DNA of 64,000 nucleotides from Alphaproteobacteria bacterium. Its GTDB lineage: Bacteria > Pseudomonadota > Alphaproteobacteria > Micropepsales > Micropepsaceae. Each line of letters opens with the position of its first letter. Positions within the stretch are counted from its first letter, which is position 1. The notes beneath the pieces are model-generated. The model did no database searches. It had not been told where the DNA came from and saw only the letters and a list, made by a program, of their open reading frames with translations. The translations under genes were made by a program, and so were the position numbers. The stretch spans positions 1-64,000 of the forward strand of contig WGNJ01000005.1 of assembly GCA_016124635.1 (NCBI GenBank). Direction: 5' to 3'. This document shows positions 8,213 through 16,323 of this stretch, piece by piece.

Positions 8213-9595
8213 ATGGAAGACTTCTCGAAGCCTTGGCAGGCAATTAGGCAGCAATTGAAATCGACGCTCGGCGCCACGCGCTTCACCTACTGGGTGCAAA
8301 ATCTCCGGCCGATCGCAGCCGATGCCGGGCGTGTCGTTCTTGCTTCATCGACACGCTTTGAACGGGATCGCGTTGTTCAGATGTACGGCGATCTCATCAC
8401 GCGTCTCGTCGCCGAAGTCGCGCCGGCATACGGCCCCGTCGAATTCACGGTAGTGCCGCTGTCACGGCCCGCGGCAACCGTTGGGAACACCGCCCTCGCC
8501 GTCCGCAGCGAAGCCGAGCCTGTGCCAGAGCTTGTTCCGGGCTCGATTCCCCTCAACCATATGCATACGTTCGAGAATTTCGTTGTCGGCGCCGCAAACC
8601 AGATCGCAGTCAACCAGGCGCGCCAAGCCGCCGAAGGTGTGGTTTCGAACCCGCTACTCCTTTTCGGTGAAACCGGCCTCGGCAAGACGCACCTTTTGCA
8701 CGCGATCGCCTTGCGCACGCTCAAACGCGCGCCCGCGTCCCGCGTCCTCTATGTTACCGCTGAGTGGTTCTTGGGAAAATTTGTCGCAGCCATTCGCAAC
8801 GGAGACACCGCCGACTTCAAGGCGCTCATGCGCGACGTCGATCTGCTCGCGATTGACGACCTCCACGTCATCGCGGGGAAAGACAAGACGGCCGAAGAGC
8901 TACAGCACACGATGGACGCCGTGATAGATGCCGGCAAGCAGCTGATCCTCTCCGCCGACCGTTCGCCAGCCTTGCTCGAAGGTTTGAGCGAACGCATGCG
9001 CTCTCGCTTGCTCAAGGGCGTGACGGTTGAAATCAAACAGGGTGATTTCGATCTCCGCCTAGGCATCCTCGAGGCAAAGTCGGCGCGCCTAGCGCGTGAC
9101 AATCCTCGCCTGGTCATCGGCAGCGACGCCCTGCGTTTCATCGCCCAACGTATCAACGCCAATACGCGGCAACTCGAGGGCGCGCTCCATCGCGTCGCCA
9201 GTCACTCGAACAACGGCGAGCACCCAGTCACCATACCAAATCTTCAAATCTGGCTTGCGGATTTCCTCAAGATGCACGACCGCCGCGTCACGATCGAAGA
9301 GATCAAGGCCAAGACCGCGACTTTTTTCGGCTGCAAGGTCGCCGACTTGGAATCTGAAAGTCGTGCGAGGGAGGTTGTCCGGCCTCGCCAGACGGCAATG
9401 TATCTCGCGCGTCACATGACGCAGCGCTCGTATCCGGATATCGCGCGCCGTTTCAAGCGCCGCGACCACACGACCGTCATTCACGCGCTCAAGCAGGTCG
9501 AGAAGCGGCGCGATGCCGACCCGGAGTTTGCCCAGATGCTCGAGTCGCTACGCTTATCCATCCGCAGTTGGCCGACGCGTCCACCGATTCAGTAG
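8213..9595 (+). CDS. dnaA: DnaA replication initiator, divergent
   Basis: A 460-residue DnaA with all four domains: a short domain I (about 1-75, with the W...L...F.YWV pattern), a linker (75-115), an AAA+ domain (about 118-330) and a DNA-binding domain IV (about 370-450). Walker A is GETGLGKT (152-159), Walker B is LLAIDD (211-216), and the RSRL region carries the arginine finger. Domain IV keeps VRPRQTAMYLARHMT and RDHTTVIHAL, but the usual FGGRDHTTV is FKRRDHTTV. Organisation resembles rhizobial DnaA. The neighbours are not the usual dnaN, recF or rpsT. It could be the sole initiator or a paralog. ATG 8213 is preferred because upstream in-frame codons lack a ribosome-binding site. Confidence 0.85.
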   Translation: MEDFSKPWQAIRQQLKSTLGATRFTYWVQNLRPIAADAGRVVLASSTRFERDRVVQMYGDLITRLVAEVAPAYGPVEFTVVPLSRPAATVGNTALAVRSEAEPVPELVPGSIPLNHMHTFENFVVGAANQIAVNQARQAAEGVVSNPLLLFGETGLGKTHLLHAIALRTLKRAPASRVLYVTAEWFLGKFVAAIRNGDTADFKALMRDVDLLAIDDLHVIAGKDKTAEELQHTMDAVIDAGKQLILSADRSPALLEGLSERMRSRLLKGVTVEIKQGDFDLRLGILEAKSARLARDNPRLVIGSDALRFIAQRINANTRQLEGALHRVASHSNNGEHPVTIPNLQIWLADFLKMHDRRVTIEEIKAKTATFFGCKVADLESESRAREVVRPRQTAMYLARHMTQRSYPDIARRFKRRDHTTVIHALKQVEKRRDADPEFAQMLESLRLSIRSWPTRPPIQ

Positions 9596-9599
9596 GGCC

Positions 9600-10760
9600 T
9601 CACTCGATTGCTTCCGATTGCTGCACGCCCAGCGCCGATGCAATTGGCCTCCCAAAGTCGCCCATTCCCCTGAGCCGCGTTGCGCGAATCATTTGCCTTG
9701 CGACGCTCGGCAACAAACGTGCGGCGGATACCGTCACGCCGCTCAACGCAGACGTCTCGAGCAATGCGCCGAGTGCCCCGGCCAGTCGAAATTGCAGCCG
9801 CAGCTTTCGAACCATCGTTCGTTGAAAGCGCGACGCCGGCACACTTGCGACGACCGCTCGTGCGGCCGCGACGCCTGACGCAAGCGCGATGGCCAACCCG
9901 TCGCCGGTGAACGACGGCACGACGGCAAGCTGATCGCCGAGCGGATAGATCATGGGCGCGATCGGCTCGCTACGCAAAAACCCGTATGGGATTCCGGCCG
10001 TCGATACAGGCTTCTCGAATAGCGGCGTGGCACCTTCCAGAAACTCGGCAACGATTGGCGACTGACGTGCCAAGAATTCGGCTTGTTGATTCCAAGCAGC
10101 ACCAACTTCGCTCAACATGTTTGAGCGCATCACCCAGCCCATGCTGAGTACACCCTCCTCCACCAGGCACGCGCCGGCGTAGCCGCCGTCAAAGAACGCA
10201 AGCTGCACGGTATTCGCCAACAAACGCGCCGCGTTGACGGCCTCTAGGTGCATCTTGAAGCCGACCATCGCGCCCATTGGCCGCGTCAGCCCGCGCAGCG
10301 AATGTTTGCCAGTCGCAAGACCGACCACACCTCCGCGCCACTTGATGCCCTCCGTCGTGGCCGCGCCATCGCTGCCGATGCTCTCGACGCCGCTGACGCG
10401 CGCACCCCGCGCGACGTGGACGCCACGCTGTGCAGCCGCCGCAAGCAGCGCCTCGTCCATTCGCAAGCGCGACAACGCGCGCGCACGAAACGGCAACGGA
10501 ACCTCGGCGCGGCGACTTCCCGTTGTCAGCCTGAATTGATCGATGCTCGAAGCGCCCAGCTTGTCGACATCGATGTTGAGATAAGAAAGCAGTTCGACCG
10601 TCTCACGGCTCAGAAATTCACCGCACACCTTGTGTTGCGCGCGATGCGTCCGTTCCAGCAAGGCGACGCGGCGACCGTGCCGAGCCAATTCAAGCGCGAA
10701 CGCACTCCCCGCGGGACCGCCACCGACAACAACTGCATCCCATGTCGCCGCTCTCAGCAT
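9600..10760 (-). CDS. FAD-dependent oxidoreductase (geranylgeranyl reductase/UbiH-like)
   Basis: A 386-residue flavoprotein. The Rossmann signature VVVGGGPAGSAFALELARHG lies at about residues 8-27, followed by VALLER for the ribose and by KVCGEFLS, which matches the CGG/CGE segment of the geranylgeranyl reductase and FixC-like families. A second FAD motif near the C-terminal third reads YPLGDQLAVVPSFTGDGLAIALASG, the GD box. It may reduce or hydroxylate a lipid-like or polyketide substrate. The ATG at 10760 is chosen because the Rossmann strand starts seven residues later. It is convergent with dnaA (4-base gap). Nothing nearby identifies the substrate. Confidence 0.75.
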   Translation of the reverse strand: MLRAATWDAVVVGGGPAGSAFALELARHGRRVALLERTHRAQHKVCGEFLSRETVELLSYLNIDVDKLGASSIDQFRLTTGSRRAEVPLPFRARALSRLRMDEALLAAAAQRGVHVARGARVSGVESIGSDGAATTEGIKWRGGVVGLATGKHSLRGLTRPMGAMVGFKMHLEAVNAARLLANTVQLAFFDGGYAGACLVEEGVLSMGWVMRSNMLSEVGAAWNQQAEFLARQSPIVAEFLEGATPLFEKPVSTAGIPYGFLRSEPIAPMIYPLGDQLAVVPSFTGDGLAIALASGVAAARAVVASVPASRFQRTMVRKLRLQFRLAGALGALLETSALSGVTVSAARLLPSVARQMIRATRLRGMGDFGRPIASALGVQQSEAIE

Positions 10761-10935
10761 CGAACAAGCATATGTCCCCGCACGCGATCGAAATCCACCA
10801 TGTAGAAGCGCGCCAACCGGCAGTTGCATCCATTTTCAGGCACAACGCCGACGACGCAGGATCGGCTGCTTGAAGTGTACAACAACTTGGCGTTTCATAA
10901 GGTTCTGGGCGGGGTAGGAAGATATTGGGGGCCCC

Positions 10936-11541
10936 ATGATCGACAGGATTCTCGCGGCGTCGGCGCTCGCCATCGCACTAGGCGGCTGCACCTACGTGCA
11001 TTCGTACTTCGCCGAATCCGACATGGCGGAGGCCAAGGCCTTTTGCGAAACACTCAGGTCGGACCCGGCCATCCGTCCTGTAGCCTCCAAGCTGCCGCTG
11101 ATCAGCCCCGACGAAATCACGCCCGAAATGCTGGCGATCGATGCGACGCCGACCGATGCGGAACTCGGCGCCATCAACGCGCTCGCGAAAGACCAACAAC
11201 AGTGTCGTCGCCGCATTCGCGCAGTGGTGAAGGAACACGAGCCCACACTGATCGCCACGCAAGACGAGCTGAACATGAAGCTGGATCTGGTAACCGCCCA
11301 GCTGCTGCAGAAGAAGATGAGCTACGGCAACGCCAATCGCCTTTATCGCCAAGCAGCGCTCGAAGCGTCCAACAAGCTGACCGAGCAGGCCAAGCAAGAC
11401 TTGGCGAACGCCGAGGAGCGAGAAGACGAGACGTGGCGATCGATCGGCCGGGGACTGGCCGATGCCGCGAAGCCATCCGTGCCAAGAGCGGATAAATCCT
11501 GCTCGTGGGTCGACAGCAGCGTGAACTGCAATTCGCGGTGA
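10936..11541 (+). CDS. Putative lipoprotein, unknown function
   Basis: A 201-residue protein with a lipobox: a hydrophobic signal followed by ALGGC with the cysteine at residue 18. The mature part is largely alpha-helical and charged, with helical stretches from about 90 to 165, and ends with three residues before a Cys-Trp and Cys-Asn pair (SCSWVD, VNCNSR). No family is recognised. The residue after the lipid cysteine is Thr rather than Asp, which favours transport to the outer membrane. It is convergent with the SCO1 gene, whose stop lies four bases downstream. Confidence 0.6.
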   Translation: MIDRILAASALAIALGGCTYVHSYFAESDMAEAKAFCETLRSDPAIRPVASKLPLISPDEITPEMLAIDATPTDAELGAINALAKDQQQCRRRIRAVVKEHEPTLIATQDELNMKLDLVTAQLLQKKMSYGNANRLYRQAALEASNKLTEQAKQDLANAEEREDETWRSIGRGLADAAKPSVPRADKSCSWVDSSVNCNSR

Positions 11542-11544
11542 CGG

Positions 11545-12171
11545 CTACGCCGCTGGCGCACCCTGCTCTGCCAATCGCTTCAACTTCGCGACGGCAACGT
11601 CCTTGGCTTCCTGATAGGTGATCGTGCCGGCAAAGCGGCCGGACGCATCGAGCAACAAGATCGACGACGTGTGGTCCATCGTATAGCCACCACCTTCGAT
11701 CTCAATTCGCTTGTAGTAGATCCCGAACGCCTTCGCCACGGCATCGATATCGGCCGCAGTCCCCGTCAGCCCGCGAATACGTGGATCGAACGAAGACAGG
11801 TATTTGTTCAATTCCTCCGGCGTATCGCGTCCGGGATCGACGGTTACGAAGTAGAAGCCGAGCCGATTGGCCTCAGGACCAAGTTCGCCGATCCAACTCG
11901 TGATGTCGGCCAGCGTCGTTGGGCAAACTTCCGGACAATAGGTAAAGCCGAAGAACACGACAGCCGGCCGTCCCAACATGTCGTGCTCGGTCACCTTTTG
12001 CCCCCGCTGATCGACGAGCGTGAAGGGCTTCACCATCACGGCGCCGTAGCTCGGCGGCGGCGACGGAAACATCGCGTCCCATACACCGAGCCGAGCGACG
12101 AGCGCGAGCGCAATGAGAACGCTAACGGCCGTCAGCGCGATAATTCTGACTGTGCGCATTGGCGTCGTCAT
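11545..12171 (-). CDS. SCO1/SenC copper-binding thioredoxin-fold protein
   Basis: A 208-residue membrane-anchored protein. One N-terminal membrane segment (about 8-27) precedes a thioredoxin fold. The copper site is complete: FGFTYCPEVCP gives Cys79 and Cys83, and the distal His lies in YTMDHTSS. DPGRDTPEEL is also typical of SCO proteins. It takes part in assembly of the Cu-A site of cytochrome c oxidase. Its start overlaps the stop of the PCuAC chaperone gene (ATGA), so the two are co-translated, matching the known partnership in which PCuAC supplies copper and SCO1 reduces or metallates Cox2. Confidence 0.93.
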   Translation of the reverse strand: MTTPMRTVRIIALTAVSVLIALALVARLGVWDAMFPSPPPSYGAVMVKPFTLVDQRGQKVTEHDMLGRPAVVFFGFTYCPEVCPTTLADITSWIGELGPEANRLGFYFVTVDPGRDTPEELNKYLSSFDPRIRGLTGTAADIDAVAKAFGIYYKRIEIEGGGYTMDHTSSILLLDASGRFAGTITYQEAKDVAVAKLKRLAEQGAPAA

Positions 12172-12644
12172 GGCTCGCCGTGAGAGCCCATTCCGCCTCC
12201 CATCCCTTCCACGTGAAGTTCGATCGCCAGCTGTCTGCCGCCGGCAAAAATCAGCGTCAGCGGCACCTGCTCTTGTTGCGTCAGCTGACGGTTCAATCCG
12301 ATGAGCATCAAATGCAGGCCCCCAGCTTTGAGCTCGACGGTCGCGCCTGGCGCAATATCAAGACCCGGCACGGGGCGCATACGCATGACGCCACCTTCCA
12401 TCGACATCGAGTGAATCTCGACCCGCTGCGCGACCGGCGTCGATCCGCCGACCAATCGCAGGGGAGTCGAACCGGTGTTCGTGATCTTCAGGTACGCGAC
12501 CGCAGTGGTCGCGCCGGCCGGCGTCGCACGCGTCCAAGGATTCGCAACTTTGACCCCGGGTGCTGAGTAGTCGCGCGCAAACAACACGCCGGAAGCGCCA
12601 ATGAGCGCAACAAGCGTCAGCACCAGTCCAAAACCAAACTTCAT
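12168..12644 (-). CDS. PCu(A)C periplasmic copper chaperone
   Basis: A 158-residue protein with a signal peptide (about 1-23). It contains the full copper-binding signature H-x10-M-x21-H-x-M: His78, Met89, His111 and Met113. The fold is a cupredoxin-like barrel. The C terminus is Gly/Met/His-rich (EGMGGGMGSHGEP) and may add weak metal ligands. It is thought to deliver Cu(I) to cytochrome oxidase assembly with SCO1. The start at ATG 12644 fits the signal peptide; the longer frame upstream is not needed. It lies 76 bases after the small Cys protein gene on the same strand. Confidence 0.92.
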   Translation of the reverse strand: MKFGFGLVLTLVALIGASGVLFARDYSAPGVKVANPWTRATPAGATTAVAYLKITNTGSTPLRLVGGSTPVAQRVEIHSMSMEGGVMRMRPVPGLDIAPGATVELKAGGLHLMLIGLNRQLTQQEQVPLTLIFAGGRQLAIELHVEGMGGGMGSHGEP

Positions 12645-12720
12645 ACGTTGTTCTTCCAACATGAGGAGGCGCGCAAACAATTCGCGCGTTTCGCCCACCC
12701 AACGGGGAGCGGTGATCAGA

Positions 12721-13089
12721 TCAAAGCCGAGAAGCCGGCGGCCCCGTCGGCGGCGGCAGCGGCTCCAGCGCGACGGCAACGGCCTCCACATCGTCGAGCG
12801 CGATATGCGCTTTGAATGCGGCGGCAACTGCAAGTTCCGGATGCTCTATGGGCGCCGCCAAAACCGCAAGCTGCGGACGGCAATGTGCGCACTGTTGCCC
12901 GTGCAGCTGCGCGGACTGTTTGCTCTTGCCGGCCTCTGAAAAACCGGTGATCGAAGCACAGCTATTGGCGTCCGCCGCGCGCACGACCGCGCAGGTGGAA
13001 GCCAGTATCAACTGCGCCAGCACGACAAGAGTTAGGAAGACCGCTCGAACTGGATCGCGCTGCTCGATGAACGAATCTAGGCGACTCAT
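12721..13089 (-). CDS. Small Cys-rich protein of the copper operon (DUF2946-like)
   Basis: A 122-residue protein with an N-terminal hydrophobic segment (about 15-38) acting as signal peptide or anchor. The mature part has a HGQQCAHC motif preceded by two other cysteines (ASTCA, NSCAS), and a Pro-rich C terminus. The arrangement resembles DUF2946-type proteins often found beside copper genes, and recalls the small protein at 2268-2624. It leads a reverse operon with PCuAC and SCO1. A role in periplasmic copper binding is inferred, not shown. Confidence 0.55.
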   Translation of the reverse strand: MSRLDSFIEQRDPVRAVFLTLVVLAQLILASTCAVVRAADANSCASITGFSEAGKSKQSAQLHGQQCAHCRPQLAVLAAPIEHPELAVAAAFKAHIALDDVEAVAVALEPLPPPTGPPASRL

Positions 13090-13270
13090 GGCGACAAACT
13101 ACGCCCCCGGTCCCAAGAGCGCCGATGCGCCGCGTTGTCCCACGCGTTTCACGAATTCGCGCGGTAGTTCACCATCTCGCCGGCGTCAAGGCCTGACGGA
13201 AAGGTCGGCAATTCCAATATCTTGGGCGGACTCAAAATCGACCCGATGAGGGACCTAAGAGAGGAAGCCC

Positions 13271-14134
13271 ATGACTGTGACCAACCCGCACACCCCTTCG
13301 CGCGAGAACCCGTTGAACCAAACAGCAAGCGGATGGCTGATGGCCGTGGTCGTCATCGGCCTCTTCGTCGTCGGTGCCGTGACCGTCGAGTTGGTCATCG
13401 GTGTACCGATCCTCATCGTCGCAGCGGTGATGTGCATCGGCTTCCTGGTGCTGAAGCCGAACGAAGCCGCTGTCTTGACGTTGTTCGGCCGCTATGTCGG
13501 CACGATCCGCCGCGACGGATTTCATTGGGTCAATCCCTTCTACGCCAAACAAAAGGTCTCGCTGCGCGTCCGCAACTTCACGACACCGACGCTGAAGGTG
13601 AACGACAAGGTCGGCAATCCGATCGACGTCGCGGCGGTGGTTGTATGGGTCGTCAAGGACACCGCGCAGGCTGTCTTCGATGTCGACGACTTCGAGACCT
13701 ACATCAAAACGCAATGCGAGATCGCGCTACGCGACGTAGTCTCGACGCATCCTTACGACGAGCGTCGCGATGAAGCCGTTTCGCTGCGCGGCAACGCGGT
13801 CGCCGTCTCGGATCTGTTGAAGAGTTCGTTGCAAACCGCAGTCGAACTCGCCGGCATCGAAGTGCGCGACATGCGTATCACCCACCTTGCTTATGCGGCC
13901 GAGATTGCCTCGATCATGCTGCGCCGCCAGCAGGCCGAAGCGTTGATCCAAGCGCGTGAGAAGATGGTCGAGGGCGCGATCGGCATGGTGAAGATGGCGC
14001 TCGATCGTTTCCAAGCCGAAGGCGTGACGGACCTGAGCCCGACTAGTCGCGCCCAGCTCATTTCCAACATGATGATGGTGCTGTTGAGCGACGAAGGCGC
14101 CCAGCCGGTCATTCCGACGGCTTCTGCGAGCTAG
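13271..14134 (+). CDS. SPFH/Band 7 membrane protein
   Basis: A 287-residue protein with two adjacent N-terminal membrane segments (about 22-60), then an SPFH domain (about 62-225) starting LKPNEAAVLTLFGRYVGTIRRDGFHWVNPF. A helical region follows with RRQQAEALIQAREKMVEGAIGMVKMAL. Such proteins form large ring-like membrane assemblies and often guard membrane proteases or microdomains. No NfeD partner or protease is adjacent. AGAGAGGAAG before the ATG at 13271 is a strong ribosome-binding site. The exact role is unknown. Confidence 0.85.
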   Translation: MTVTNPHTPSRENPLNQTASGWLMAVVVIGLFVVGAVTVELVIGVPILIVAAVMCIGFLVLKPNEAAVLTLFGRYVGTIRRDGFHWVNPFYAKQKVSLRVRNFTTPTLKVNDKVGNPIDVAAVVVWVVKDTAQAVFDVDDFETYIKTQCEIALRDVVSTHPYDERRDEAVSLRGNAVAVSDLLKSSLQTAVELAGIEVRDMRITHLAYAAEIASIMLRRQQAEALIQAREKMVEGAIGMVKMALDRFQAEGVTDLSPTSRAQLISNMMMVLLSDEGAQPVIPTASAS

Positions 14135-14176
14135 CCCACATTGCCTTTCGAATGACCCCGGCCTAGAAGCGCCGTC

Positions 14177-14842
14177 ATGTCGCTATCTCGTCCTGTTCGC
14201 CCGCGCCACGCCGCGAGCCTCGTGCTCGTGCGCCGAAGCAACCGCGGGCCGGAAGTCCTCATGGGCCGCAGGCCTCCGAAAGCCGTATTCCCGGAGGCTT
14301 ACGTCTTTCCGGGCGGTCGCCTCGACGCCGCCGACGCGGCGGTCGCCCCCGCAACGCATCTGCCGCCAGCGGTATTGGAAGAATTGCGCACGCACGGTGC
14401 CTGCACGGCGCAATTGGCGCGCGCCTTGGCGAATGCCGCCATCCGCGAGACGTTTGAGGAAACCGGATTGCTCCTTGCGGCACCGGGAGATCCAGGCGTT
14501 GAGCACGGCCTATGGGCCTCATTCAGATCGCAAGGCATTGCACCCGCGCACGATCGTCTGCGCTTTCTTGGTCGTGCGATCACGCCGACCTCGGCGCCGG
14601 TGCGCTTCCATGCGCGTTTCTTCGTTGCCGATGGCGAGCAAGTGAGCGGCACCATTGTCGGCAACGGCGAGCTGTCAGACATCCGCTGGTATGCGCTCGA
14701 AGAAGCACGCCGGCTTCCGGCGATCGACGTAACGCAATTCGTGCTCGCCGAGATCGCAGCCAATGAACGCGGTCAAACGCGCGTCGCGCCGTTCTTCCGC
14801 TATCGCCGCAATCGCGTTCTCGCCAAGACCGCAGATGCCTGA
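14177..14842 (+). CDS. NUDIX hydrolase (NUDT19-like)
   Basis: A 221-residue NUDIX protein. It begins with RHAASLVLVRR and a VFPGGRLDAAD segment, then an insertion of about 45 residues before the rest of the Nudix box, AIRETFEETGLLL, which supplies the REXXEE metal-binding glutamates. The split Nudix box is characteristic of the NUDT19/NUDT7-like group, whose known members cleave CoA derivatives. The substrate is therefore probably a nucleotide-diphosphate-linked compound such as CoA, but this is inference. Its end overlaps the start of the MFS gene by 8 bases. Confidence 0.82.
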   Translation: MSLSRPVRPRHAASLVLVRRSNRGPEVLMGRRPPKAVFPEAYVFPGGRLDAADAAVAPATHLPPAVLEELRTHGACTAQLARALANAAIRETFEETGLLLAAPGDPGVEHGLWASFRSQGIAPAHDRLRFLGRAITPTSAPVRFHARFFVADGEQVSGTIVGNGELSDIRWYALEEARRLPAIDVTQFVLAEIAANERGQTRVAPFFRYRRNRVLAKTADA

Positions 14843-16028
14843 GTGGGATGTGAGCAAGCTGAGCGACCGCCAGCGGCGGCTCAGTCTGGCTGCCGTCTAT
14901 TCCTGCATCTTCGCGACCGGTATCGGTATGGGCCTGTCGCTACCTCTGCTTTCATTGATCCTCAACCGGCATGGCGTCTCCGGCACAGTCATCGGACTCA
15001 ACGCCGCGTTCGGCGCGATCGCACTGGTCGCCTTCACGCCGGTCATCCCGGCACTCGCCTCACGTATTGGCCCAGTGAGATTCTTGATCGGGTGCTACGT
15101 AGGCGCGGCGCTCTCTCTGCTTAGCTTTCGCGCCACGGACCACTTGGTGCTCTGGTTCGTCTTTCGCTTCACCTTGAATTGTGCCCTTCAGGGCCTGTTC
15201 CTTGTAAGCGAGCTCTGGATCAATCAAATCGCGACCGATGCCGTTCGAGGTCGCGTGGTCGCAATCTATGCCGCGCTTGTGTCGGCGGGCTTCGCGATCG
15301 GTCCGGTGATCATCCAGGGTCTTGGTACGACCGGATGGCTCCCATTCGTCGCAGGCGCATCGATGATCACCGCCGCGATGATTCCGCTGCTGATCGCGCG
15401 CAACCTCGTTCCACCCGTAGCCCATGCCGGCGCGAGGGCCATGTTCGGCTTTGTGTTGCGTTCGCCATCCGCCGCCGCGGCCGGTTTGTGCTATGGCGCG
15501 ATCGAAATCTGCTTGGCAAGTTTTCTGCCTGTCTACGCCGTCCGCCTCGGTTCCCCCGAGCCCGATGCAACGCTGCTGCTGGCTGCCTGGGGACTGGGAA
15601 ATATGATCCTGCAGCCGTTCGTCGGTTGGCTCTCCGATCACGTCGATCGCCGGCTTGTCCTGCTGGTCTGCGGAAGCGTCGTCGTGATCGGCACACTCGC
15701 GTTCTATTTCATGCCGCCGATCGGCTGGCCCGCTCTCGTTCTCGTGTTCGTCTGGGGCGGTTTCATCGCCGGGATTTACACCGTCGGCCTCGCCCACCTC
15801 GGCTCGAACTACAAGGGGTCGGATCTCGCCGCTGCCAACGCGGCATTCGCCATCCTTTACGCTCTGGGCTCAATGTCGGGGCCAGGGATAGGCGGCCTGG
15901 CGATCGATCTGTGGAGACCCTATGGGCTGCTGGTCGCCGTCGGAAGCATCGGCGTAATCCTAATCACCGTTGTGGCCGGGCGGATTTTGGCCTTTCCCAA
16001 GCCTTTGCGTTCCCGCCCGACAGCTTGA
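14835..16028 (+). CDS. MFS transporter
   Basis: A 397-residue inner-membrane protein with about 12 membrane segments. It starts on an ATG inside the NUDIX gene (8-base overlap), just before a charged cytoplasmic N terminus and the first helix. Features include [15 protein letters not shown] in TM1, a loop with [33 protein letters not shown], which is the pattern of the YcaD/YfkF-type MFS group, and [10 protein letters not shown] between TM8 and TM9. The substrate is unknown; drug or small-metabolite efflux is the usual assignment. Confidence 0.82.
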   Translation: MPEWDVSKLSDRQRRLSLAAVYSCIFATGIGMGLSLPLLSLILNRHGVSGTVIGLNAAFGAIALVAFTPVIPALASRIGPVRFLIGCYVGAALSLLSFRATDHLVLWFVFRFTLNCALQGLFLVSELWINQIATDAVRGRVVAIYAALVSAGFAIGPVIIQGLGTTGWLPFVAGASMITAAMIPLLIARNLVPPVAHAGARAMFGFVLRSPSAAAAGLCYGAIEICLASFLPVYAVRLGSPEPDATLLLAAWGLGNMILQPFVGWLSDHVDRRLVLLVCGSVVVIGTLAFYFMPPIGWPALVLVFVWGGFIAGIYTVGLAHLGSNYKGSDLAAANAAFAILYALGSMSGPGIGGLAIDLWRPYGLLVAVGSIGVILITVVAGRILAFPKPLRSRPTA

Positions 16029-16104
16029 CTTCAGAGCCCCGATCAGTAGTTTCCGCGGCTCCAAACAGGCAGGCCTTCAAGGCCCAATCGAGAAGAGGTC
16101 CCCG

Positions 16105-16272
16105 ATGGCCAAACCAACCACAGTCAAGATCCGGCTCAACAGCTCGGCCGGCACGGGGCACTTCTACGTGACCAAGAAGAACACCCGCACGATGACCGAG
16201 AAGTTCAAGGTCAAGAAGTACGACCCGGTCGTGCGCAAACACGTCGAATACACCGAAGGTAAGATCAAGTAA
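16105..16272 (+). CDS. rpmG: 50S ribosomal protein L33
   Basis: A 55-residue protein matching bacterial L33: [20 protein letters not shown] at the start, then [14 protein letters not shown] and [15 protein letters not shown]. It is the zinc-free form: the CxxC pairs found in other L33 proteins are absent. AGAAGAGG precedes the ATG at a good distance. A strong terminator follows and pleD converges on it, an arrangement common around divK-pleD in alphaproteobacteria. Confidence 0.97.
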   Translation: MAKPTTVKIRLNSSAGTGHFYVTKKNTRTMTEKFKVKKYDPVVRKHVEYTEGKIK

Positions 16273-16297
16273 GCACGCGCAAAGCGTGACGGAGTCG

Positions 16298-16321
16298 GGG
16301 CGCCTTGGGCGCCCTTTTTTG
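16298..16321 (+). terminator. Rho-independent terminator of rpmG
   Basis: Stem GGGCGCC (16298-16304), loop TTG, GGCGCCC (16308-16314), then six T residues. Confidence 0.92.
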
Positions 16322-16323
16322 TT

